This document shows, in pieces, positions 23,893 to 33,929 of a stretch of DNA of 64,000 bases. The translations under genes were made by a program, and so were the position numbers. The stretch is from contig CM059971.1 in the NCBI GenBank assembly GCA_030490835.1, forward strand, positions 3,232,545 through 3,296,544, given 5' to 3'. The notes beneath the pieces were generated by a model. That model worked only from the letters and a program-made list of their open reading frames with translations. It did no database searches and had not been told where the DNA came from. This DNA comes from Annona cherimola. Taxonomy: Eukaryota; Streptophyta; Magnoliopsida; Magnoliales; Annonaceae. Position 1 is the first letter of the stretch. Each line of letters opens with the position of its first letter.

Positions 23893-25591
23893 TTTTAATC
23901 TAAAATTCCTACATCGGCCCTTTGATTGTTTTCCATCCTCACCCATAAAGCATACCATCGCCAATCTCATTTTCCGTCATTCCCCTTTGCACACTTCTTC
24001 TCATCTAGCACTATTTAATTCTTGAGGCCATCACCATTACATGCATGATGAGTAAGTTTGGCCCATCTCATCCGGTCATTTTTTTTTTCCTAAAAAAAAA
24101 AAGAAAGCACGTATATTGGTTTGGTCCATTGCATCTTTTTTAAAAAATGCATATTTAGCCCCATTAAATGCAAATTTGGCCGCATTACAAATATATTAAC
24201 TTTATAATTGATAAATATTCGGTGAGTTGATACAATTTGGGTCCACATATCTGTTATCCGTAAAATTATTATGCAGATTATTAGTATCATGCTCTCAATT
24301 AATGACACCAATTAATTTAGATAACCTAACCTAAAACGAAGAATGTTATACATTAGGCATCATTGATGCAGCGTAGAAGCCATCAAAATTCTTGCTAATA
24401 AGTCACAGGTGATTTACCTTATGGATTCTTGTTGAGTTACTTGCAATTATCTCATCGCTGGTTGATCAGTATGATACTGTATTTGCAGCTCCTTCCAAGT
24501 TTAGAGGCAGCACCCATATGTGACCATGTTATTTCAACCTTTCCGACAACTGTAAGATTATTCATGTCTTCAAGAGTGTGGCTTAATTAAAATTTGCATT
24601 TTGGTATAGATTTGCAATTGAGGAGGACATTTATACGACCATCGATTTGTTTTTGCGTCCTGTTGCCCTTGAATTGTGGAACTTCATCCCCTCTATACGA
24701 ATCAAATAGCTCGAACGGCTGCATGATGAGGCAAAACTTTGAAACTGCCACTTTATTCACCAGTCTTGCTCCCAAACTGTTGCTGTTGCTGTTGCTGTTG
24801 CTGTTATTATTAATTATTTTTAACATAGATATTTTCTTTTATTATCTGTAAAAGGGTGCCTTTTGCATTCATTGAATGCATTTTCATTGTTTCACATTGA
24901 AGTTCATGGATTAGCTTTGTTGTGGTGGGAACTCTGCATTCCACAGACCCAATTTTAGATGGGTCATGTTCATTGAAGAACGTGTGCCTAACCTTAGAAA
25001 CCAGAAGAATATATGCATTTTGCCAACCTCATGATTCTATCGTTATTATTTACTTAATTGATATGTGGTAGTTTCCATGGGGAAGTAACTTAATTTTGTC
25101 AAAAAAGTAGTTAGAGATCTATTTATCTAAAATCAATTTATCAGTTAAATTTGTGAAATATAATCTCTTTTAGATTCAAGATCAAGGTCTCTAATGCATA
25201 CTGCTGCCAGTTAAAATGATACGAAGTTTGTTCTATGTCACGAAACAATACTTGTTTGCAATTGTGTTTTATAGTATCTGCGGATATCCAACCACCAAAC
25301 CAAGAATAAGGACCAATGTGAAATTGTGTTTCTAATCTTTTTATCATTTATATTTTTGAATATTCTGTCAGATTGTGACACATGTGACATGCAATTTCCT
25401 CAAAATAGTTCCAATGATGTGATAAGATTGAGGTAAAGTTGGAAGGCGTAGGGTAGTTGTGTGAGGAAATGATTAGAAGTAAGTTGAAGAGTAAGTGATT
25501 TTCAGTATTTGGATTGAAAAAAAGGGTCATCAAAAACTTGTATGTGCATAATAATGATGTTGCATGTTGGTGTTCATCTACATATTGAAAC

Positions 25592-25735
25592 ATGTCCCAC
25601 GTAGCTGAGATTTTTCCGTTGATGAGAATTATAGTAGGTTCTTTATCTAATTTGCTCGGGATATTATACAGAGGTAACCCGCAATGGATTGACATTGCAT
25701 CCTCAAACAAGCGCATTGCCTTCACTTATGAGCAG
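25592..25735 (+). other. Exon-like open segment, copy 3 of 3
   Basis: Same 48-codon open segment as 232-375, starting MSHVAEIFPL and ending KRIAFTYEQ at CAG|GTATTA. There are about six amino-acid changes from copies 1 and 2 and no stop. The minus strand is also open and longer here (25348-25725). Confidence 0.3.
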
Positions 25736-26989
25736 GTATTAACACATGGCTGTTGCTCAGTGTGTTTTATTACTTGCATGCCCTCCCCCCATTTCATCAC
25801 CATCATTGTAAGTTATTTCTTACTTGTATGGTCAGTTGCATAGATTTTGTTGTGTCATTCTTAACTATGTTTTCAGTAATCTTTGGTAGAGATTTGCTCT
25901 TCATACTTAGGTGATGTAAATTTTGTTCTTGCTTTATAGTTTGTTTTCAGTATCACAATTGTTAATTTTAAATTTACAATTTTAATTCTTCGATTAGATT
26001 TAGTACTTCAGTTCATGCTTTGTAATTTTTAGACTAAATTTTATGCATTTTCTTTTACTGCTTTCATAGATAAAATTTTATCTTTGCATTCCTTTAATTG
26101 CTTTCTTAGTTTAGTTTTAATTTATGCTGTTATCAATTAGTTGTGCTTTCATTTCCATCTCTCTATCATTTTCTTTTCGATAAAATTTTATTTTTGCATT
26201 CCTTTAATTGCTTTGTTAGTTTAGTTTTAATTTATGCTGTTATTAATTAGTTGTGCTATCATTTCCCACTCTCTATCATTTTCTTTTCTTTTTCCTCTCC
26301 TCCTCAATTCTCTCTCTATCTTCTCTCATGTCTCTCCCTACCTCTTTCCTCTTTCTCCTCTATTTCTTACTTTCTTTCTAGCAGCACGCATCTAGAGGTT
26401 TAAAGGCAAATGCCTTAGTGGATTTATGATTATTTAATTATGACCTTAGGAGATTTTTATTTTCTATTATTTAGCCCCCATTACCTACCCGTAAACAATA
26501 TACAACTCGATTTGTTCATATTAATCCATTGTAACTTCTCACGATATTTTAGGGAATTAGGAGATTTTTATTTTTTTCCCCTTCCACTCACGATATTTAA
26601 GGGTATGTGTGGATTTTTTTCTCTCCTTCATCATTTTAAGTAAGTCTCTACACATGTTAGGTTCCAAGCCCCAATTGCTAAGATTTTTTGAGATTTTTTT
26701 TTTTTTTTTTGCTTCGGTAAAGTCCACTTTAATTACGTGGAATGGAAAGCAAATTTATCAATCACATGGTGAATCAATGCAGAATATTGCATGGGTTTGG
26801 TTGTTTAGATGATAGTGAAAGGTGGATGTTCGCTCTTAAATTATTTTTAAAACTTTTTTAGTTGTGTGGACCTCAAGTAAATTTTGTCATTTGGAAATTT
26901 GACAATTTTTATCAAATCATGCTCTCAATTAATGACACCAATTAATTTAGGTAATCTAACCAAAAACGAAGAATGTTATACTTTAGGCT

Positions 26990-27300
26990 TCTAATTAGTT
27001 ATATTTTTAAATTTTTCTTGATAAACATGTTTTCCTAAATGTATTTAATCTATATACAAAATTTTATCATTTTACAATACTTTTATTTTTGATTTTTTAA
27101 CTTAAGTTTTTTATGGTATGAAAAATACTTAAATGTCCTTGAAATAGGTATTTTTAACAAAAAATAAAAATAATATTCAAAAGTTCTATAAAATGACAAA
27201 ACTTAATATATGGATCAAATACAATTGGAAAAACATATTTATAAAGAAAAATTAAATAGTAATAAAGCTAAGATAAAATAAATAAATGTTATATTTTAGT
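26990..27300. repeat. Foldback MITE, family A-like subfamily
   Basis: The left arm (TTCTTGATAAACATGTTTTC, ATTTTATCATTTTACAATAC) is inverted in the right arm (GACAAAACTTAATATATGG, GGAAAAACATATTTATAAAG). A related element is at 36910-37270, sharing CAAATACA/TGTATTTAATC and TTTAGGCATTTAAGT-like central phrases. No coding. Confidence 0.55.
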
Positions 27301-27309
27301 TTAAAGTAC

Positions 27310-29100
27310 ATCATGGTGTATATGATTATGCTCCAATTAACATTGCATCGTATAAAAAACTTTAATTGTTCACATCATCTAAAAAACTTCCCGCTTGCAT
27401 CTTGTACTTTTTTCTTTGTGTCATGCTCTTGAACTCATCTTTTACACCTTTTACTTTTTATTTTACATGCTCTATATCATGCTAACGCACTAACTTGAAT
27501 CTCATGTTTTATTTAGTTATTGCATGTGCATGCACCATGTTTAATTTCTGTACCCACGTCACGTATATTTTCCATTTATTTGCACTTTTATTTTATTTAT
27601 CATTTTATACTTAGACCCATTGGTTGGCCCATCATAGCATCCAATTGGCTAGGTGCTAAAGTTATACCCAAGCCGTGGATGATCCATTCAAGTGGCCGTT
27701 AGTACTCTTATAAAATGATAAAAATGCTTATTTCTAATTATGATTTTATTGCTAAAAATATATATTCAAATAAGTTTTCAACGGTTTTATTGTTGTAAAA
27801 TCATATATTATTTGAATGTAAATTTTTAATTTTGAGCATCGCAAATTATATTAAGGACTAGATATATTTATCATTTTATAAGCTATTAACGGCTACTTTA
27901 ATGGATTGATAATGACGTGTGTATAAGTAGAATTTTAGGCAGAAGGAATCGATATACGTGGAATTTTTGAAAATTCATAACTAAAATTAGGAATAAAATT
28001 CATGAATATTGGTGTAATTTGTCCTTTAATTTATATAAGATTGAAAAGAGAGAGCGTTTGTGCGCAAAGATAGCGAAAATTGACAATAGCTGACGAAAGT
28101 CATCGTATGAATGCTTGAACAATCGCTGCCGATGAATCTGACCATTAAAGAAGGGATTTGAAAATCATGGCTGCAATTTATAGATCCGCTTGGAGCTGGA
28201 TGGACGATTTGGATCTGGAGTGGATTCCCATCGATGCTGTTGGTGAGATGAAAATCAACGGCTGAAAACTTGCTGGCTCGGACGGTTATGATGAGAGATG
28301 ATCGTCTTCTGCTTGCTTACACGTGTGCTGCTTTAATAGCCTACGCACGCGTTGCTGATGGGCTTTTATGGGTGCAAGCGGGGAGGGTTTTCCGACCTGG
28401 CCTGGTCCGGTACTTTAAAATATCTGGTTTCGGGTTTTCTGCAATTTCACCAATGGTTTACTAGCACCGGTCCAGAGTTTATTAGTACTGTGTCTGGGAA
28501 AACCCGGACTGGCCCTTGAAAAACCCGCTCTCCTTATACCACCAAAGGCAGTTTTCTTTTTCTTTTTCTTTTTTTAAAAAAATTATTCTATCAAATAATC
28601 CTAAAAGATATGAAAATTCAAATTATTTCGATAAGAATTACTAACACTTTTAAAAGAAAAATCTAATCTACCCAATTTGTCTAGAATTATATATTTAAAT
28701 AAGAAACAAAGTTTCATCTAAATAAAAAATATGCATGGGCCATTTTAAAAATATATAAAATCAATGTAGTAAAATAATTCAATTTATATATCAGTTTTAG
28801 TTTCATATATTGAACATTTGAACTGTGTAAAATATTATTATTAGGTGGATAAATGATTCCTCAAATTATCATTATTACATTCTAATACATTTATAAATGT
28901 ATCTATGCATTTTTTACAATTTATACATAATTATATATATTTTTAAGAAGGTATAACTCATTCGAGAATTTGATTAAAATGATTTTTGGTACCATGTTAA
29001 AATATATAATTTTTTCTATAAGATCTTCATGAATAATAATATTCGCCAATATGTACTTATTTGAGATTTAAGAAAGTCAGATTAGAAAGTTTTATGGATT
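27310..29100. other. No gene seen
   Basis: AT-rich intergenic DNA. A less AT-rich patch at 28080-28530 contains the phrases CTGGCCTGGTCCGG and AAAACCCGGACTGGCCC about 100 bp apart in roughly inverted orientation. This might mark a decayed DNA transposon, but no target duplication was found. Short open frames here look random. Confidence 0.4.
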
Positions 29101-29109
29101 ATATATTTG

Positions 29110-29350
29110 TTTTCAAAGTTTATATACATAATACAAATTTGAGGATACACATAACTCCCTCAAAGAAATTTGGAGACACAGCTCCACCAAAGAATTAGAA
29201 AGATACAGCTTCCAACAACCAACCGGGAGACTACTGCTCCCACTACCCTTTTTTTTTGGCAAAAATCCCGAAACGGGATTCGAACCCAACACCAGCGCCT
29301 GCAAATGCTTCTGACAGGCAGCCGATGACCAACCGAGCACGGCTCAAACC
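29110..29350 (-). mobile_element. tRNA-derived SINE
   Basis: Read on the minus strand, the head contains GCTCGGTTGGTC (29327-29338, A-box-like) followed about 40 bases later by GGTTCGAATCC (29276-29286), a perfect B-box consensus for Pol III. An A-rich stretch (complement of 29250-29260) and a body with GGGAGCAGTAGTCTCCC follow. The body phrases match the elements at 13037-13229 and about 44930-45185. Boundaries are approximate; I could not define a target duplication. Confidence 0.6.
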
Positions 29351-29942
29351 GACACTAGAAAAAACATTTTTATGTATTGTTTTACAAAAATCCAAACTAT
29401 TTATTACTTATGTTAATTACATTATGAACATGGCGGAAAATATCAAGTATAATATATATCATTATAACATGTGATCATTAATATAAATCTAAACAGTTGA
29501 CGAGTATAAGGTGCATTTTATAACAAAAACTAAATGTATTTGAAATCAAATCAATAGATTGCATGATTATATGCATCAAATTTTACTATTTAAAAATTTT
29601 TATACATATTTTTGTAATTTCAAAAATAAAGAGTTTTCATGAAAATATTGATTTTAAAATTATAAATAAATATCCAAAAATAATACTAAAACTGAAATAA
29701 ATAATAATCTTTGATTTTTGACTAAAAACTCAAAAACAGCGATTGAAAAATTAACTTTAAAATTAAGCCATTCCAAAACTAGGGTCCAATTTTGATTTTT
29801 TGAATACTAATTATTTAACTCAATCCAGTCTGGTCCCAACCCAGACAGGAATTAGTGACATAAGGTTCAGGTTCAATCCGAACCGGAAGATACAATATCA
29901 GCGTGGGTACTGCATCCGGGTCAGGTAAAACCCGCCTCACTT

Positions 29943-30552
29943 TTTTTTTTTTGATGAACGGAAATACCGTATCACTAATCCCTATCAATATGGAAGGGAT
30001 TAGGGATAGAGTACTCCAAGCAATTCATTACCAAAAAATTATCTATACAGAGTTTCCCGACAATAGCTTGGGGGGATCATCCCACCACAATTGATGAGCC
30101 TCATAGCATTTCGAGGGCAGTTCAGCTAAGGAATGGGCGACCTCATTTCCTTGCCTTAAGACATGATGCACTGAAAAGGATAACCTATCCCTAAGTATGG
30201 ACCTAATTTCAGAGATGATCAAGCCTACCGGAGAGGTGATAGGTTCATTATTTGACAAAAAGTTGTATAGGATGAGAGAATCCGTTTCAAAATGGGCATT
30301 GCAAATGTTAAGTTGGACCACCCATTTTAGCCCGAGAAGAAAGCGGTAGCTTCCATGAAGAGGGGTTCCGTCACCCTAGCCTGTCTCCACCCTCTAGCAG
30401 CAACAAAGGCACCCCGAGAATCTCTGATGATGGCTGCACACGCAAAAGCATCCATATTCCCTTGTTTACGGGCATCCACATTAATCTTCACGAACCCCGG
30501 CGGTGGCTTACACCATCGGGGTACAAGAGATCTGTGCAAAACCCCCTCACTT
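29943..30552 (-). mobile_element. 5'-truncated LINE with RNase H-like domain
   Basis: The insert runs on the minus strand and ends in a poly-A (T-run 29941-29952 on plus). It is flanked by AAACCCGCCTCACTT at 29928-29942 (sharing two T with the tail) and again at 30553-30567, a 15-bp target duplication. It contains the C-terminal RNase H-like domain typical of plant L1-type LINEs and nothing upstream of it, so reverse transcription stopped early. Length is about 610 bp. Confidence 0.8.
30043..30539 (-). pseudogene. LINE RNase H-like (RVT_3-type) domain, frameshifted
   Basis: The first part (30539 down to 30327) reads WCKPPPGFVKINVDA...AAIIRDSRGAFVAARG, the classic start of this domain. The second part (30321 down to 30043) contains FETDSLILYNFL, then SVHHVLRQGNEVAHSLAEL, the usual later motifs. 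The two are in different frames, with the break near 30321-30330, consistent with a small deletion. In the family the domain degrades RNA of RNA:DNA hybrids during retrotransposition; this copy is dead. No reverse transcriptase or endonuclease is present. Confidence 0.8.
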
Positions 30553-30567
30553 AAACCCGCCTCACTT

Positions 30568-31455
30568 AAACCCCTCGTGTTGCTAAGCTTGCAAGATGGG
30601 CTGCTTGTGAGATGGAATTGATGAAAGCTGCGAGTTGCTAGTTAGACTGGGTTGACGATCAACGGCTCGGATCCGTCAACGAGATGATATGTACAGCTAA
30701 TGGCAGATGGTTGCTGATGGCCAAATTATTTTGAGAGCATAACACCCCACTGTTTTCTGCCTTTGAAGCTAAGCTAAGGTAGATATGAAATTAGGGTAAC
30801 ATGGTACAGGGGGGTTAATTACAAATATGACGGCAACTTTAACCCTATTTCATGTATGACCGCACATTTATAAAAACCAAAAATGTGGGCATGTGTTTTT
30901 ATCATAATTTCAAGAGATATGATCTTGTTTGCACGGATTAAAAACATATTTTTTTGTTATTATAAAATTGTTACTTTGGGTGTATGTATTTAATCGACAA
31001 ATCAAGTGTTACCATTTCTAGAGACGTGAATATATTTTCTGAATTTTTAAACGCACATTATTTTAATTATTTTTAATGTATTTACCAAATTATTCATCTA
31101 ATTTACATTTATAGTTCCCCCCACGGCCTATTTGTTAATTAATAATGTAAAAATAGAAATGGAGAATGAGAAATTGAATGGACATGACAAGTAGTTGTAA
31201 AAAAATGATAAAAATGATCAGAATATATAAATAAAAATAAAAAAGAAGAGTAATTAAGCAGTTAACAGGTTGAGTTTGCGTATTCTTAATTATTTTCATT
31301 CTCACATTGCCCAAAAGATGTAAAATGAAATCTTCGTACTTGCCTCAATTCAACTTAAAATTTTCCATATGCAAGCTTTGGTTTCCATGCCTAATTACTG
31401 GCTTCACCGTTCGTATTTCATTCCTTGCATGTAATTGGGTAATTAGTTATTACTA
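30568..31455. other. No gene seen
   Basis: AT-rich DNA. The part just right of the LINE (30585-30730) is less AT-rich, with short direct phrases (AACGGCTCGGAT), and resembles the flank near 28255 (ATCAACGGCTGAAAACTTGC). The LINE may therefore have inserted into an older element. No coding recognised. Confidence 0.35.
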
Positions 31456-31986
31456 GGGTGCAACTCAAACTGTGGTTATATCGGGTTTACTTGAACTCAA
31501 CTCCGACTCTAATGTAATGAATTTACCCATTAACAATCAAGGCAAGAAAAATAAATGAAATCGCATGAAATCATTATCTAAAATTTAATAAAAATGAGAC
31601 TTAAATATCTCATAGTTAATTGGTATATATACAATAATTTTAAAGAGTTAGTATATTTATAATTATTTGCAAATAAAGTTAATATTGATACAATAGATTC
31701 AATTTTCATGGACAAATGTAAATGGTATTTAGATTTTAGAATAGATGTTTTATAATTTAATTAGGTTATGATTCTATGGAAAAAAATTTATTTTAATTAT
31801 AGTTAAAATAATTAACTCATAAATATATATAATTATTTTAATAGATTAGAGAAAATATCACGTTCAGACCAGGTCGGGTCGAAACTGGGCTTGATTTGAA
31901 AAAATCCTAAAAATAAACCCTAAACACGGTCTCAAAATCGGGTTGAGTTGCGCAAATTTGAACTGACTTGGTACCAAGTTGCGCCC
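31456..31986. mobile_element. Possible Mutator- or hAT-like non-autonomous element
   Basis: Ends are inverted over about ten bases: left GGGTGCAACT; right, read inward, GGGCGCAACT. Both ends have subterminal CGGGTT/GAACT-type phrases (31488-31505 and 31870-31965). The flanks TTATTACTA and TAATTATTA agree at 7 of 9 positions, which would suit a decayed 9-bp duplication. The interior is AT-rich and non-coding. Boundaries and superfamily are tentative. Confidence 0.35.
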
Positions 31987-32130
31987 GTAATTATTATATA
32001 CACTGTCCAATTAATTTATGAACATTATAGTAATGTATAATATACGTTTAGGAGAAAACTTATCTTTCCAAAATAAGGTATAAGATAAATAGTCTTATTT
32101 ACGAACTCTTTTTCCTTGTAACTTTCTTCA

Positions 32131-32514
32131 GCGATCTTGTTCGCCTAGACTAAGCAAATGTCTCGGTTAACCTACCTTACAAAATCGATTTACAATATTT
32201 GTTTTTTCTATTTTTTTAATAAACTTGGTTATCTAAGTTTGTTGGACATATAAATTAAGTTTTACCATTTTTAGATATATGTATATATTTTTTTGAAAGT
32301 TTAAAAGACAAAGATATATTAAACACACACACAAGTGTAGATGTTTAAAAATCTCAAAAAATATACATATTTTTAAAAATGGTAAAACTTAGTTTATATA
32401 TTAATTTCACTTAGATAAATAAGTGCATTAAGAAAAAACAAAAAAAGTGTTGTAAATGAATTTTTTAAAGTGAGTTAAGCGAGATATTTACTTAGCCCAG
32501 ATTAACAGAATCAC
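32131..32514. repeat. Foldback MITE, family A
   Basis: Left arm GCCTAGACTAAGCAAATGTC and right arm GCGAGATATTTACTTAGCCC are inverted, as are AAGTTTTACCATTTTTAGAT and AAAATGGTAAAACTTAG. Adjacent at 32521-32745 is a deleted copy of family B. Confidence 0.6.
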
Positions 32515-32745
32515 ATCTCTTTAAATTCTTGATCGTTGATAGAAAATTTATTCCATCTATTGTACTTAATATTATTTATATTATAAATATATATATTTTT
32601 GAGAAAACGTGGCCCATGGACATATTTGATTTTAGTGAAATTTGGTCTCCTACATAAATAAATGATATTTAATACAATGAATTGATTGGATTTTAAATCA
32701 AACAGTAACATCTTAAAAATTGAAAGGTTACACGGCTCCACTTCC

Positions 32746-33540
32746 ATGTATTTAAACATAAAATAGATAATACAAATTATATAAATATGAAACATATTGA
32801 TTAAGTTGTTAATCTATAATAGTTTCACATTAGATATAATTCACTTAAACTTTAACCATACTCACAAATAGCATTTCTTGCATTCAGATTTTTCAACCAT
32901 AGTATCTATTTTTCTAGGGTTCAGCAAGTTGCGTTTGTGCTCAACTCGACCTAAGTTAGGATGCCTAAATATTCTGCCACTAATGGAGGTGCAATCGGAA
33001 CCAGTAAAGCGTCACGCACCTCTAACTCGTAAAAATGCTTTGGTTCTTGATGAGTTGTCTTATTTATTCTTTGAACTTCGTGTAGGCCCTCCCAGTTGTA
33101 GGATTTTATGATTATGGTAGTCATCTCTACTCGTATTGTTGACACTTCACAGGGATGAATATTCATGTTGTAAGTGTAAGTTTTTTTTTAGAAGTTATTT
33201 GAAATGTATTACAGATTTGTTCTGAAAGTGGAGTTCTGCTTCCTTGAAGCCATGTATATTAGTTGAAAAAATGTTTGCAGGATATGCAGGCAACAAAGCA
33301 GTTGGTTTGAAAGAGGGTTTTTTAGCTTTTATGAATAATCAACGCAGCCTGGTTTTTATTGCCCATGGCCTGTGCTTTCTAACATATCCACTAAATAAAA
33401 TTTGGGTATGCAATGATGAAGATGATGATGGATTAATTGGTCATGATGATGATGATGAAAAGCATGCATTGTGGGCATTATGGTGTTATTGTTAGGACTC
33501 CAACAAAAGAAAGCAAGCAAGAAAGGCTTACTTAAAAAAA
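32746..33540. other. No recognised gene; weak exon-like segment
   Basis: Mostly AT-rich. At 33274-33346 a possible acceptor (TTTGCAG) opens a short frame containing AGYAGNKAVGLKEGFLAF that ends at a possible donor (CTG|GTTTTT). It is not recognised and may be chance. A GATGAT microsatellite-like run lies at 33415-33465. Confidence 0.3.
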
Positions 33541-33542
33541 AA

Positions 33543-33713
33543 CCATTCAAATGCATTGATGAAATTGTCAAAAGCAGCAGCGGCAGCAGTTGTTGCACCG
33601 ATTGATCTGATGTAGACATTTTTACTTGGGTTTAGCCTTGCATCACCGGCCAATTAGACAAGTAGACCAGCCTTGAAGAACAAGGCATGTGCCAAAGGAC
33701 TGAAACCAATCTG
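33543..33713 (-). pseudogene. Unrecognised coding-like segment with one stop
   Basis: On the minus strand one frame of 57 codons has strongly protein-like composition. It reads GFSPLAHALFFKAGLLV, then a TAA, then LAGDARLNPSKNVYIRSIG and TTAAAAAFDNFINAFEW. The Ala-rich run and the surrounding hydrophobic segment look like part of a small membrane or organelle protein. I do not recognise the family. The single stop suggests a relic, although it could also mark an exon edge. Confidence 0.3.
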
Positions 33714-33904
33714 ACATATGTGACCGAAACATGTTGGCCTGATTTATTTACATATATCATGAAATATGCTATCATAAGTGTATTTAGTTTATATATTAAA
33801 ATTTACAGTTTTTTAAGATTTGCATATATTTGTACTGAATTCCAAAAAATGGGGGGTATTTAAGTTATTCTCAACTTCAGAAAATTCATTAACTTTGAAA
33901 TTTG

Positions 33905-33928
33905 ATATATATATATATATATATATGC
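33905..33928. repeat. TA dinucleotide microsatellite
   Basis: A perfect AT/TA run of about 11 units inside AT-rich DNA. Confidence 0.9.
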
Positions 33929-33929
33929 A

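Larger units (their letters stand above)
23226..26900 (+). repeat. Segmental repeat, copy 3
   Basis: 23226-24110 matches 4331-5220. 24290-25090 matches 10690-11500. 25390 onward matches positions 25-1500 and 11540 onward. Relative to copy 2 there is a different segment at about 25091-25389 and an extra segment at about 24697-24745. A CTGTTG microsatellite lies at 24777-24806. The reverse strand over 24587-24826 and 25141-25347 is open with protein-like composition, but I recognise nothing there. Confidence 0.7.

Noticed and set aside
29266..29345. Genuine tRNA gene
   Set aside because: A and B boxes are present, but the stretch does not form a convincing full cloverleaf and is followed by a SINE body.
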